In this document: positions 16,972-25,738 of the stretch, piece after piece
Layout of the letters: every line of letters starts with the position of its first letter
How positions within the stretch are numbered: position 1 is the first letter of the stretch
Assembly (NCBI GenBank): GCA_023411175.1
Contig: JAEYPB010000064.1
Location: 90,611-154,610, forward strand
Direction: 5' to 3'
Source: Bacillota bacterium
GTDB taxonomy: Bacteria; Bacillota; Clostridia; Christensenellales; Aristaeellaceae
DNA: 64,000 nt
Made by a program: the position numbers and the translations under genes
Notes under the pieces: model-generated
The model's input: only the letters and a program-made list of their open reading frames with translations
Databases searched by the model: none
What the model was told of the DNA's origin: nothing

Positions 16972-17011
16972 ACAGCGCTCCCAAACAAATGTTCTTCTTG
17001 TTGTAAGTCAA

Positions 17012-17039
17012 CTGCCCGAAGCGGTCAGGCTCCGGGCAG
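17012..17039 (-). promoter_or_regulatory. Hairpin between nrdD and nrdG
   Basis: An 11-bp stem with one G-U pair: CTGCCCGGAGC, loop CTGACC, GCTTCGGGCAG on the minus strand. No T-run follows, so it is more likely an RNA-processing or stability element than a terminator. Confidence 0.5.
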
Positions 17040-17066
17040 CGGGCCCATTTTGATGAATCTCGCGGA

Positions 17067-19394
17067 CTACTCGCCCAGGCTGCAAGAATGCTTGAGCCGG
17101 TCGCCCTCCTCGATCCGTTTGGCGTTGTTAAAGCGGTCCAGCGTGCCCACCAGGTATCCGGTGATTCGGCGGATGCGCTCGAACTTATGCGCTTCCTCGG
17201 AGCGGCCGCACATCGGGCAGGTGTCGCCGATGACGCCGTTGTAGCCGCAGACCGGGTCTCGATCCACCGGGTGGTTGATCGAGCCGTAGCCGATGCCGCT
17301 CTCCTTCATGAGCCGGACGATCTTCTCAAAGGCCTCGAGGTTCTGGGCGGTGTCGCCGTCCAGTTCCACATAGGAGATGTGCCCGGCGTTGGTCATCGCG
17401 TGGTAGGGAGCCTCCAACTGGATCTTCTCGACCGCGCCGATCGGGAAATAGACCGGGATGTGGAAGCTGTTGGTGTAGTAATCCCGGTCGGTCACGCCCT
17501 CGATCACGCCGTAGCGCTCGCGGTCCAGCCGCACAAAGCGTCCGGAAAGGCCCTCGGCGGGCGTTGCGAGGAGGGTGACGTTCATACCGGTCTTCTGGCT
17601 GTACTCGTCGCAGCGGGCGCGCATGTGGCCGATGATCTCAAGCCCCAGGTTCTGTGCCTGCTGGCTCTCGCCGTGATGCTGTCCGATCAGCGCTTTCAAG
17701 GTTTCGGCAAGGCCGATGAAACCCAGCGACAGCGTGCCGTGCATGAGAACCTCGCGGATCTCATCATTCCATTCCAGCTTTTCACTGTCCAGCCACACGC
17801 CCTGGCCCATCAGGAACGGGAAGTTGCGAACCTTTTTGCCGGCCTGGATTTCAAAGCGCTCAATCAGCTGCTCCACCACGAGGTCAATCGTCCGGTCAAG
17901 CTCGGAGAAGAACTGCTCCACGTTGTGGTTGGCCTTGATGGCGAGGCGCGGCAGGTTGATCGAGGTGAAGCTCAGGTTGCCACGGCCGTTTGAGATCTCT
18001 TTGCTCTTGTCATGGACGTTTCCGATTACGCGGGTGCGGCAGCCCATGTAGGAAATTTCGGTTTCAGGCCTTCCGGGCACGTAGTACTGAAGGTTGAAGG
18101 GCGCGTCCTGGAAGGAGAAATTCGGGAACAGCCGCTTGGCCGACACGCGGCAGGCCAGCTTGAAAAGGTCGTAGTTGGGGTCGTCGGGGTTGAAGTTCAC
18201 GCCTTCCTTGACCCGGAAGATCTGAATCGGGAAGATCGGCGTTTCGCCGCCGCCGAGCCCCTCCTCGGTGGAGTACAAGAGGTTTCGCATCACCAGGCGA
18301 CCCTCGGGCGAGGTGTCCATGCCGTAGTTGATAGACGAGAAGGGCACCTGCGCGCCCGCGCGGGAATTCATGGTGTTGAGGTTGTGGATCAGCGCCTCCA
18401 TCGCCTGGAAGGTGGCGCGGTCGGTCTCCTCGAAGGCCTTCTGCTGGGAGAATGCCTGCACCCGCCGGATGTCCTCGTCGCTCATGCCCTTTTCGGAAAG
18501 GACTTCGTATTCGGCCGCCTTGAATTCCGGGTTTTCAATCAGCGAAGGTATGATGTTCCGGGCCTTCAGCTCGTCAAAATACGCGCGGACGAAGGCCTGC
18601 GCCTCCGGAACGGACGTGGTCAGCTCCAGCGCCCGCACCATGTTGTCGCGGTAACGCTTGCTGAACGTCTTTTTGACGCCCTCGGCCATCGAATAGTCAA
18701 AGTTGACCACCGACTGCCCGCCGTGCTGGTCGTTCTGGTTGGCCTGTATGGCGATGCAGGCGAGGGCGGAGTAGGAATAGATGTCGTTGGGTTCGCGAAG
18801 CACGCCGTGGCCGGTAGAGAAGCCGCCGGTGAACAGCTTGATGAGGTCGATCTGACAGCAGGTGGTGGTCAGCGTCAGAAAGTCCATGTCGTGGATGTGG
18901 ATGTCCCCCTGGGTGTGGGCCGCGGCGTGGGCGGGCTTCAGTACGAACAGGGTGTTGAACTGCTTCGCGCCCTCGGTGCCGTACTTGAGCATCGCGCCCA
19001 TGGCGGTATCGCCGTTGATGTTGGCGTTTTCGCGCTTGATGTCGGAATCCTGCGCGGGTTTGAAGGTGATGTCGTCGTAGATACGCATCAGGCGCGTGTT
19101 CATTTCGCGCACGCGGGAACGCTCCGCCCGGTACAGGATGTAGCTCTTGGCCGTGCGGACGAAGCCGTTCTCGATCAGAACGCGCTCCACCATGTCCTGC
19201 ACTTCCTCAACGGTCGGGACGCCGATGCTCTCGCTGGATTCCAGCTCGGCGACGACCTGCATCGTCAGTTCATGTGCGGTCTTCTCAGTTTTCGCGCTGC
19301 CGCTGGCCTGAAATGCCTTGATGATCGCCTCTGTAATCTTGACAGGCGTGAAGGGTACCTCGCGGCCGTCCCGCTTCCTGATGGTGTCGATCAT
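17067..19394 (-). CDS. nrdD: Anaerobic ribonucleoside-triphosphate reductase NrdD
   Basis: 775 residues. An N-terminal ATP-cone (IRKRDGREVPFTPVKITEAII) is followed by the class III reductase barrel. The C-terminal glycyl-radical motif is RITGYLVGTLDRFNNAK. Just before it is the zinc site DPVCGY...CPMC, in which the first cysteine expected in Cys-x2-Cys is Asp (checked at the codon, GAC). It reduces NTPs to dNTPs without oxygen, activated by NrdG. Start at 19394 (MIDTIRKRDG), with GGAGG 8 bases upstream. A perfect promoter lies at 19453-19481. Confidence 0.96.
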   Translation of the reverse strand: MIDTIRKRDGREVPFTPVKITEAIIKAFQASGSAKTEKTAHELTMQVVAELESSESIGVPTVEEVQDMVERVLIENGFVRTAKSYILYRAERSRVREMNTRLMRIYDDITFKPAQDSDIKRENANINGDTAMGAMLKYGTEGAKQFNTLFVLKPAHAAAHTQGDIHIHDMDFLTLTTTCCQIDLIKLFTGGFSTGHGVLREPNDIYSYSALACIAIQANQNDQHGGQSVVNFDYSMAEGVKKTFSKRYRDNMVRALELTTSVPEAQAFVRAYFDELKARNIIPSLIENPEFKAAEYEVLSEKGMSDEDIRRVQAFSQQKAFEETDRATFQAMEALIHNLNTMNSRAGAQVPFSSINYGMDTSPEGRLVMRNLLYSTEEGLGGGETPIFPIQIFRVKEGVNFNPDDPNYDLFKLACRVSAKRLFPNFSFQDAPFNLQYYVPGRPETEISYMGCRTRVIGNVHDKSKEISNGRGNLSFTSINLPRLAIKANHNVEQFFSELDRTIDLVVEQLIERFEIQAGKKVRNFPFLMGQGVWLDSEKLEWNDEIREVLMHGTLSLGFIGLAETLKALIGQHHGESQQAQNLGLEIIGHMRARCDEYSQKTGMNVTLLATPAEGLSGRFVRLDRERYGVIEGVTDRDYYTNSFHIPVYFPIGAVEKIQLEAPYHAMTNAGHISYVELDGDTAQNLEAFEKIVRLMKESGIGYGSINHPVDRDPVCGYNGVIGDTCPMCGRSEEAHKFERIRRITGYLVGTLDRFNNAKRIEEGDRLKHSCSLGE

Positions 19395-19452
19395 TTTGTT
19401 CGCCTCCGGGAATGAATAAAGCGGCGCGATGCCGCCTTGATGTTGCAAATAC

Positions 19453-19481
19453 ATTATATTGTGGTCGGCCGGAGCTGTCAA
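19453..19481 (-). promoter_or_regulatory. Consensus promoter of nrdD
   Basis: Minus strand TTGACA (19476-19481), 17 bases, TATAAT (19453-19458). The -10 lies in the near-palindrome ACATTATATTGT. Confidence 0.85.
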
Positions 19482-19578
19482 TACAACAGGTGGCCTCTGG
19501 GCTGATTTTACAAAGTGTTCGGAACGCGAGGTTTCGACATCCCGTCATCGTCGCAGGCATCGCTTTGCCAATTTCCCA

Positions 19579-19607
19579 TTGCGCGACGGACGGGGGTTTG
19601 GTACAAT
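19579..19607 (+). promoter_or_regulatory. Promoter of the tandem thyX gene
   Basis: TTGCGC (19579-19584), 17 bases, TACAAT (19602-19607). The TTG start at 19630 follows after about 15 bases of leader. Confidence 0.65.
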
Positions 19608-19629
19608 ACCGGTAAAAGGGAGTGATCGC

Positions 19630-20934
19630 TTGGCGGGCATATCCAGGGTAAAAATGATCGCGGAGACCGACCGCGGGCTTCAGATGTGCGCGGCGGCGGC
19701 GCGTCTTTCGACCAGGCCGGGCTCATCGCTTGAGGTCTTTGAACGCTCTGAAGGCGACGAGCGGAACCTCTCGCTGGTAAAAAAGGTGTTGGACTCGGGC
19801 CATAAGTCGCTGATCGAGCATCAGGTTTATTCCCTTGCCTTTGAAAACGTATCGGTGCTGGCGGAGCAGTTCATGATCGAGTTCCGCCTGGCGTCGTTCA
19901 TCGTCAAATCCCGCAGGTATGTGGATTTCAAGGATGCCGGCTTCTATACGCCCGCCTCCATGCGGCAAAACGCCCGCTATTCGGCGCACATGACGCGCCT
20001 TTTTGAAGCTTATGAAAAGCTGGAGGCGCTGGTGCCGCGGGAGGACGCGCGCTTTGTGCTCCCCTATTCGCTGCGGTCAAACTTCTTCGTCACCTGCAAC
20101 CTTCGGGAGCTTTCGGCGATGGCGCTTTCGCTCAGCTACGGCCGCGGCGCCGCGTATACCGAGCTTCGGGACCTGGGCGCGCAGCTTGAGGAGCAGATTG
20201 AACTGAAATACCCCGGTTTCCTCGTAACGGAGCGCGAGAAATACGCCCGTACCGCGTTCGTAAGGCTCTCTCCGGCCGTTGGCAGCCCCGCGCCCGCGGA
20301 AGCCGGCGTAACGCTTCTGGCGGCCCCTGGCGACGCCCGTAGCCTGCTCGACCGGGCGATGGCCTTCTCCGGCAGGCTCCAGCCGGGTGATTACGCGCAT
20401 CTTCTGACGGATTCCCGTCCACGGGAGCTGGAAGCGCTGGCTTACACGTTCCAGATCGACGGCGCGTCGCTGGCCTGCGTCACCCATTTCGCGCGCCATC
20501 GGATGCTCTCGCCAATTTTCCGGCCCACTGTGGCGGCTCTCAATGGCTATGCCTATGTGCTGCCCGAATCCATTCAGGAAAACAGCGAAGCGCGCCGCAT
20601 CTATGAGGATGCTGTACTTACGAACGCCGCCGAGGCTCGCGCCATGGCGGAGCAGGGCCTTTCGCCGGAAGACCTGTCCTACTATGCGCTCTCCGGCCTT
20701 ACGACCTCCTTCCTGATGACGGTCAACGCCCGGGAGCTTCTGCACTTTGTGAAGCTGCGCGCCTGCGACCGGGCGCAATGGGAGATCCGTGGCTTCGCGG
20801 AAAAGATGCTCTCCGCCCTCGCTTCGTCCTTCCCCGCCCTTTTCGACATGTACGGACCCAGCTGCCAGATTGACGGCGCCTGTCCGGAGGGGCGCATGTC
20901 CTGCGGAAATCCCCGGCCGCCGATCAGGCCCTGA
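19630..20934 (+). CDS. thyX: Two-domain ThyX (flavin-dependent thymidylate synthase family)
   Basis: 434 residues, about twice a normal ThyX, with two ThyX-like domains in tandem. Domain 1 (~1-215) has GHKSLIEHQVYSLAFENVS, and at the family motif EFRLASFIVKSRRY. Domain 2 (~255-430) has THFARHRMLSPIFRP, and at its end NARELLHFVKLRACDRAQWEIR. The canonical motif is RHR-x2-S-x-N-E-x-S-x-R-Y. Domain 1 keeps the second half and domain 2 the first half. If active it methylates dUMP using methylene-THF and FAD. The TTG start at 19630 has AAAGGGAG 7 bases upstream and no usable ATG before it. Monocistronic, divergent from nrdD. Confidence 0.85.
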   Translation: MAGISRVKMIAETDRGLQMCAAAARLSTRPGSSLEVFERSEGDERNLSLVKKVLDSGHKSLIEHQVYSLAFENVSVLAEQFMIEFRLASFIVKSRRYVDFKDAGFYTPASMRQNARYSAHMTRLFEAYEKLEALVPREDARFVLPYSLRSNFFVTCNLRELSAMALSLSYGRGAAYTELRDLGAQLEEQIELKYPGFLVTEREKYARTAFVRLSPAVGSPAPAEAGVTLLAAPGDARSLLDRAMAFSGRLQPGDYAHLLTDSRPRELEALAYTFQIDGASLACVTHFARHRMLSPIFRPTVAALNGYAYVLPESIQENSEARRIYEDAVLTNAAEARAMAEQGLSPEDLSYYALSGLTTSFLMTVNARELLHFVKLRACDRAQWEIRGFAEKMLSALASSFPALFDMYGPSCQIDGACPEGRMSCGNPRPPIRP

Positions 20935-20955
20935 AAGCAAGCATAACCGGCATAC

Positions 20956-20990
20956 GAACCCCCGGCTTCTCTGAAGAAGGCCGGGGGTTC
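20956..20990 (+). terminator. Hairpin after thyX
   Basis: GAACCCCCGGC (20956-20966) pairs with GCCGGGGGTTC (20980-20990). The following sequence is not T-rich, so it may be a weak terminator or 3' protector. Confidence 0.5.
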
Positions 20991-21001
20991 AAGGCATTGA
21001 A

Positions 21002-21034
21002 AAACCCCTCGGCCTGTCTGGCGCCGAGGGGTTT
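21002..21034 (-). terminator. Intrinsic terminator of the S41 protease gene
   Basis: AAACCCCTCGGC (21002-21013) pairs with GCCGAGGGGTTT (21023-21034). On the minus strand the stem runs into TTTTT. Confidence 0.85.
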
Positions 21035-21041
21035 GAAGAAG

Positions 21042-22259
21042 CTATTTTCTCAAAAGATCGTATGCCGCCTTGAGCTGCGCGTCCTTTTGAAGATCCGGTG
21101 TTCCGCCCACCGAGACGGTGGCCTCCACGGCCACGTCTGGCTCGATGCCGACGCCGTGGATCGAACGCCCCTTGGGCGTGTAGTAGGTGGCGGTGGTCAG
21201 TTGCATGCCCGCGCCGTCCGTCCTAAAGGGCAGCATGGTCTGCACGATGCCCTTGCCGTAGGTCTTGACGCCAACGACCTTGGCGACGCCGTAGTCCTGC
21301 AGCGCGCCCGCCAGGATCTCCGAAGCGCTGGCCGACATGCCGTTGACCACGACCGCCATCGGCACGTCCCAGTGGCCTTCTTCGGAGTAATACTCCTCCC
21401 GCGCCCCGCTCCGGTCCTGGGTGTAGACGATGAGTCCTGCCGGCAGCAACTGGTCGGCAATCTTGACCACGTCGGACAGAAGGCCGCCGGGGTTCGAGCG
21501 CACATCGATGATGAGGCCCTTGACGTTCTGTTTTTTCAGGTCGTTCACCGCCGAAATGAAGCCGGTGGCGTCATCGCCGATGAACTCATAGATCATGATG
21601 TAGCCGATGTCGCCGGGCAGAACCTGATGGGCGACCCGCTTCATCGTGATGGTGCGGGGCTTCAGCGAGATGGTCTGCACCTTTTTCCCGCGCCGGAGCG
21701 TCAGCTCCAGCGTGTCGCCGCTGAAATCGCGGATCATCTGGATGGCTTCATCCATCGTTCGGGCGTCGGAGGCGCTGACGGTTTCTCCGTTGACGGCCAA
21801 TACCACGTCGCCAGGCTTTACGCCGGCCTCGATCGCGGGCGAGTCCTCAAAGATGCGCAGAACCACCAACATGCCATCCTTGTCGGCGGAAAGCAGAAGC
21901 CCCACGCCCTCGTAGACGCCCTGGCTGCGCTCGGCCATCTCCTGCATTTCATCGGGGGTGTAGTAGAAAGTGTAGGGGTCTTCGACGCTCTCCAGCATGC
22001 CGCGCACCGCGCCCAGCACAAGTTTGTCCTCGTCCAGCGCCTTGTAATAGTCGGTTTCGAGGATGCCGCGCACCTCGTCCAGCCGGCGGTAGCGCTCGAT
22101 CAGGTCGTATTCCTCCTGAGAGACCACCACCGAGCCGTCCTCCTGGTCGGCGCTCGGCAGTACACCGCCGGAGATGCGCAACGTAATGGCCGACGAAACG
22201 CCGGCCACCACCACCACAATCCACAGTACCGAAAGCCAAACGATTGATCGCTTGCCCAT
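21042..22259 (-). CDS. S41-family C-terminal processing protease
   Basis: 405 residues. An N-terminal membrane segment (IVWLSVLWIVVVVAGV) anchors it outside. A PDZ domain follows (AIEAGVKPGDVVLAVNGE). The catalytic core has DVRSNPGGLL, the nucleophile Ser in SASASEI and the Lys in GVKTYGKGIVQ. It cuts exported proteins near their C-terminus, with possible cell-wall roles. Start at 22259 (MGKRSIVW), with GGAGG upstream. It follows the PucR-type regulator gene after 40 bases and ends in a strong hairpin. Confidence 0.93.
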   Translation of the reverse strand: MGKRSIVWLSVLWIVVVVAGVSSAITLRISGGVLPSADQEDGSVVVSQEEYDLIERYRRLDEVRGILETDYYKALDEDKLVLGAVRGMLESVEDPYTFYYTPDEMQEMAERSQGVYEGVGLLLSADKDGMLVVLRIFEDSPAIEAGVKPGDVVLAVNGETVSASDARTMDEAIQMIRDFSGDTLELTLRRGKKVQTISLKPRTITMKRVAHQVLPGDIGYIMIYEFIGDDATGFISAVNDLKKQNVKGLIIDVRSNPGGLLSDVVKIADQLLPAGLIVYTQDRSGAREEYYSEEGHWDVPMAVVVNGMSASASEILAGALQDYGVAKVVGVKTYGKGIVQTMLPFRTDGAGMQLTTATYYTPKGRSIHGVGIEPDVAVEATVSVGGTPDLQKDAQLKAAYDLLRK

Positions 22260-22299
22260 GAACGCCTCCAAGAATCAGGATCGGAACATCCTATGCGCT

Positions 22300-23370
22300 T
22301 CAGATCCGATTCTTGTGCTCGCCCGTCTTGCCAAGCAGCATCATCATTTTGAAGGTGACCGCGTCGTCAAAGGAGCGCAGGTCGAGGCCGATGATCCGCT
22401 GCACCTTGTCCAGCCGGTAGACCAGGGTGTTGCGGTGGATGTAGATCTGCCGCGCGGTCTCCGACAGGTTCAGGCTGTTCTCGAAGAATTTTTCGATGGT
22501 GTGCAGCATCTCCTCGTTGAAGAGCCGCGCAGTCTTGCGGTTGAACATGAGCAGGTTGTACTTCTGGCTCATCTCCGGGGAGATGTCGGCCAGGAAGCGC
22601 TCGAGGAGCAGCTTCCGGTAGACGAAGACGTGGTTGTCCGGGCGGTAGACGCGCCCCACGTCAATGGCCTTGCGGGCCTCGCGGAAGGATTCGGACAAAA
22701 GCGACAGCGATTTCTTCGGCTCACCGATGCCGATGTGCACCGGGTGGCTGGTCTCGCTGATGAAGGTGGACTCAATCGCCTGGCCCAGCTGCTCCAGCTC
22801 CTCAAAGTCCTCCTGCTCGTCGATCTGCTTGATGAGCACCACCGTGTGGCGGTCGATCTCGACGATCGAATCGCCGCCCGCCTCCGGGGCGACGTTTTCC
22901 AGGATGTTGAGCGTCGTCTCGGTGTCCACATGGGACAGGTGCAGAAGCACCACGCAGCGGTTCTTCTCCAGCGGGATGGTGTGCTCCATCGCCAGCGACT
23001 CCAGCTCCGCGCCCTCAACCTCTTCTCGGAGGATGCATCGGAGAGACTGCTCGCGGTCGGCGTGGGGCAGATCGACTTTGGTCAGCATGTTGATCATTTC
23101 CGCGCACAGAATCGCGCAGTTGGAGACATCCTGCGAGTCTCCGGGCAGGCACAAAAACAGCGGATGCGCGCCCTCCGTGCCGATGAGCGTAAACCCGCCG
23201 TACACCAAAGGCGCCGTGGGGTTCTGCCTGAGCACCTCGGGCAGCGTGAATTCGCGGTTGTTGTCCTCTGGCAAGATCACCTGACCGTTGTTGTCCAGCA
23301 GCATGACGTTCATGCTGATTTTCGAAAGCAGGCTTGAAATCTTCGCGATGACGCGATGGTCCAGATACAT
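22300..23370 (-). CDS. PucR/CdaR-type transcriptional regulator
   Basis: 356 residues. The N-terminal sensor part begins RVIAKISSLLSKISMNVMLLDNNGQ. The C-terminal helix-turn-helix is LNLSETARQIYIHRNTLVYRLDKVQRIIGLDLRS, the hallmark of the PucR/CdaR (sugar-diacid regulator) group. Such proteins activate catabolic genes; the ligand is unknown here. GGGAGGAATAGGG precedes the ATG. It is probably cotranscribed with the S41 protease gene downstream. Confidence 0.85.
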   Translation of the reverse strand: MYLDHRVIAKISSLLSKISMNVMLLDNNGQVILPEDNNREFTLPEVLRQNPTAPLVYGGFTLIGTEGAHPLFLCLPGDSQDVSNCAILCAEMINMLTKVDLPHADREQSLRCILREEVEGAELESLAMEHTIPLEKNRCVVLLHLSHVDTETTLNILENVAPEAGGDSIVEIDRHTVVLIKQIDEQEDFEELEQLGQAIESTFISETSHPVHIGIGEPKKSLSLLSESFREARKAIDVGRVYRPDNHVFVYRKLLLERFLADISPEMSQKYNLLMFNRKTARLFNEEMLHTIEKFFENSLNLSETARQIYIHRNTLVYRLDKVQRIIGLDLRSFDDAVTFKMMMLLGKTGEHKNRI

Positions 23371-23734
23371 CCCTATTCCTCCCGTTCGGCTTGCCGTGCA
23401 ACCGACTTCTTTATTTTTGTCTTGTTTGGGGGAATATCAAAAGGGCGATCCCTTCGACATTCATATAAAATACTGGAGCGGATGCCGGCTGAATTTGGGC
23501 GGTCAGCGGGCGGAACGAAAGCGTCTCCATTCCTGTGCCTCCCGTAACGCTAACGCAGTGCATCCCAAGCCTTCCCGAAAACCCGATTTGGCCGTTCAAC
23601 CCGGTAGCGCGTCAGGCACAACGCCACTATATATAGTATATCCGCCGCAGACGGATAAGACAATATCGTCTTACCGCCTGCGGCGGAAAATTAATCAACA
23701 AATAACGCCGTTCAGCGTTTCACCACGCGACTCC
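23371..23734. other. Intergenic region between the regulator and the multi-sugar ATPase
   Basis: No gene is supported in these 364 bases. They hold the palindrome ACTATATATAGT (23626-23637) and a long imperfect hairpin at 23641-23687 (TCCGCCGCAG ... CTGCGGCGGA, with inner TAAGAC/GTCTTA arms). The hairpin probably ends transcripts of the ATPase gene (minus), although no clean T-run follows. The regulator promoter must lie in the lower-G+C part near 23400-23480, but I see no good consensus there. Confidence 0.5.
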
Positions 23735-24856
23735 TCAGCGGTTGAGGATGGTGTTGAACGTCTCCGCATCGAAGAAGTGGAGGCGGTTGGCGTCGAAGGC
23801 GACCTTGATCTTGTCGCCGCCGCGCGCGGTGGAGCGCGGGTCAACGCGGGCGATGATGTTGTCATCCTTGCCGGAGGTCTTCAGGTACAGGTAGGTCTCC
23901 GAGCCCATCAGCTCAACGATCTCAACCGCGACGTTGATGGTGGAGTCCGGCGCGTTGGACAGGAAGATCTCCTCGTCGTGGATGTTCTCGGGGCGGATGC
24001 CCATGATAACGTCCTTGCCGATGTAGCTGTCAGACACGAACTTCTTCAGCTTGCCTTCGGGGATCTTGACGGCGTTATCGCCGAACACGGCATAGACGCC
24101 GCCGTCCTTCTTCGTCAGCTTGACGTTGAAGAAGTTCATCTGCGGGGTGCCGATGAAGCCCGCGACGAAGTGGTTGGTCGGGAAATCGTACAGGTTCTGC
24201 GGGGTATCAACCTGCTGAATGAAACCATCCTTCATGACCACGATGCGGGAACCCATCGTCATGGCCTCGGTCTGGTCGTGGGTGACGTAAATGAAAGTGG
24301 TCTGCAGACGCTGGTGGAGCTTGGTGATCTCGGTACGCATCTGCACGCGCAGCTTGGCGTCGAGGTTGGAGAGCGGCTCGTCCATCAGGAAGACCTTGGG
24401 CTCGCGGACGATGGCGCGGCCCAGCGCGACGCGCTGGCGCTGACCGCCCGACAGGGCCTTGGGCTTGCGACCGAGGAGGTGTTCGATGTCCAGGATCTTG
24501 GCGGCTTCACGGACGCGGCGCTCGATCTCCGCCTTGGGGGTCTTGCGCAGTTTGAGGCCAAAGGCCATGTTGTCATACACCGTCATATGGGGATACAGCG
24601 CGTAGTTCTGGAAAACCATCGCGATGTCGCGATCCTTGGGCGCAACGTCGTTGACCAGTCGGTCGCTGATGTAGAGTTCGCCTTCGGAAATCTCCTCCAA
24701 GCCGGCGACCATGCGCAGCGTGGTGGACTTGCCGCAGCCGGACGGGCCGACCAAGACGATGAACTCCTTGTCCTCGATGTCCAGACAGAAATCGCTCACA
24801 GCGGTCACGTTGCCAGAGTAAATCTTGTAGATATGCTTCAAGGATACGTTTGCCAT
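23735..24856 (-). CDS. ugpC: Carbohydrate ABC transporter ATPase (UgpC/MsmX type)
   Basis: 373 residues. Walker A GPSGCGKST, Q-loop MVFQNYALYPHMTVYDN, signature LSGGQRQRVALGRA, Walker B VFLMDEPLSNLD, switch His in YVTHDQTEAM. The C-terminal ~130 residues form the OB-like regulatory domain of MalK/UgpC (GIRPENIHDEE; FDANRLHFFD). It powers sugar importers at the inner face of the membrane. No permease or binding protein is adjacent, so it is probably the orphan ATPase shared by several importers, as MsmX is in Bacillus. Start at 24856 (MANVSLKHIYKIY), with GGAGGA upstream. Confidence 0.9.
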   Translation of the reverse strand: MANVSLKHIYKIYSGNVTAVSDFCLDIEDKEFIVLVGPSGCGKSTTLRMVAGLEEISEGELYISDRLVNDVAPKDRDIAMVFQNYALYPHMTVYDNMAFGLKLRKTPKAEIERRVREAAKILDIEHLLGRKPKALSGGQRQRVALGRAIVREPKVFLMDEPLSNLDAKLRVQMRTEITKLHQRLQTTFIYVTHDQTEAMTMGSRIVVMKDGFIQQVDTPQNLYDFPTNHFVAGFIGTPQMNFFNVKLTKKDGGVYAVFGDNAVKIPEGKLKKFVSDSYIGKDVIMGIRPENIHDEEIFLSNAPDSTINVAVEIVELMGSETYLYLKTSGKDDNIIARVDPRSTARGGDKIKVAFDANRLHFFDAETFNTILNR

Positions 24857-24931
24857 AGACAAATCCTCCTCACAATTGAAGCGATGATACATGCGCACGG
24901 CTCACGCATGCGCCATCGCTTTACTAAGTAA

Positions 24932-24960
24932 ATTATACACATATAACCGAAAAAAAACCA
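24932..24960 (-). promoter_or_regulatory. Promoter of the multi-sugar ATPase gene
   Basis: Perfect TATAAT at 24932-24937 on the minus strand; the -35 (TGGTTT, 24955-24960) is poor at 17-base spacing. The leader would be about 70 bases. Confidence 0.5.
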
Positions 24961-25085
24961 CTACTGATCTTCACAAAATTGCTCGGGGGCATTTGTTGTC
25001 TTTGGATACCCTACCAAAAGCGCCCCATTTTATTTAGGGCGCATGGCCCACTTGACGCAGTTTGCGAAAATCCACGGCAACATTT

Positions 25086-25667
25086 TTAATCCAACTGGTC
25101 CAGCGGCATGGAAAAACTGGGCGCGAACTCCCGCATGAATTCGTCAACCTCCTGCATACGCATGCCGGCGAGCGCCTCCCGGATGTCGCTTTCCGCGGTG
25201 GCAAACTCGCGGTTGCCGAGGCTCAGTTCCTCGACACACTTCAGGTACGCGCATATCTTGTCGGCCGCCTTGACCAGCTTCCACTCCGCCGTCGATTCGT
25301 CCGGGAAGAGCAAGGGCCTAAAATCCGCCTGAAGATCCTCCGGCAGGTAGCCCAAGAGCTTTTCGCTGGCAATGCGCTCGATTTCCTTGTACGCGCGCTT
25401 GATGCCGGGGTTGAAATACTTGATGGGCGAAGCCAGATCCCCGGTGATGACCTCGGCCGCCTCGTGGTAGATGGCCAGCTTCAGGATCATGTCTTCGTCA
25501 TACGCCTGCCCAAAGCGCCGACGGCCGATGACCGCCAGCGCGTGGGCGATCATCGCCACCTGCAGCGAATGCTCCTGATCGTTTTCCTCGATGGTGCTTC
25601 GCCGCAGGTTCCAGCGCTTGATCAGCCGCATCCGGGCCATGTAGGCGTAAAAATGGCTTTTGTGCAT
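25086..25667 (-). CDS. yfbR: HD-domain 5'-nucleotidase, YfbR type
   Basis: 193 residues. The sequence follows E. coli YfbR closely in its blocks: SHFYAYMARMRLIKRWNLRR, EHSLQVAMIAHALAVI, IYHEAAEVITGDLASPIKYFNP and LVKAADKICAYLKCVEEL. Metal ligands are the H of EHS, HE in IYHEA and the Asp in KAADK. It dephosphorylates deoxyribonucleoside 5'-monophosphates (cytosol). The start is divergent from the thiT promoter by only 33 bases. AGGAGAG precedes the ATG. Confidence 0.9.
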   Translation of the reverse strand: MHKSHFYAYMARMRLIKRWNLRRSTIEENDQEHSLQVAMIAHALAVIGRRRFGQAYDEDMILKLAIYHEAAEVITGDLASPIKYFNPGIKRAYKEIERIASEKLLGYLPEDLQADFRPLLFPDESTAEWKLVKAADKICAYLKCVEELSLGNREFATAESDIREALAGMRMQEVDEFMREFAPSFSMPLDQLD

Positions 25668-25699
25668 TGTTAATTCTCTCCTGTTACCATCCCATTTGC

Positions 25700-25728
25700 T
25701 TGACAGCCCCTGTTTTGCAGCTTACAAT
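25700..25728 (+). promoter_or_regulatory. Promoter of the TPP riboswitch-thiT transcript
   Basis: TTGACA (25700-25705), 17 bases, TACAAT (25723-25728). RNA would start near 25735, just before the riboswitch. Confidence 0.85.
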
Positions 25729-25738
25729 GGCGTTGCAA

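Noticed and set aside
19450..19470. Possible NrdR box at the nrdD -10 (ACATTATATTGT)
   Set aside because: The half-sites are 6 bases apart, while the NrdR consensus needs about 10; similarity is mostly to the TATAAT box.
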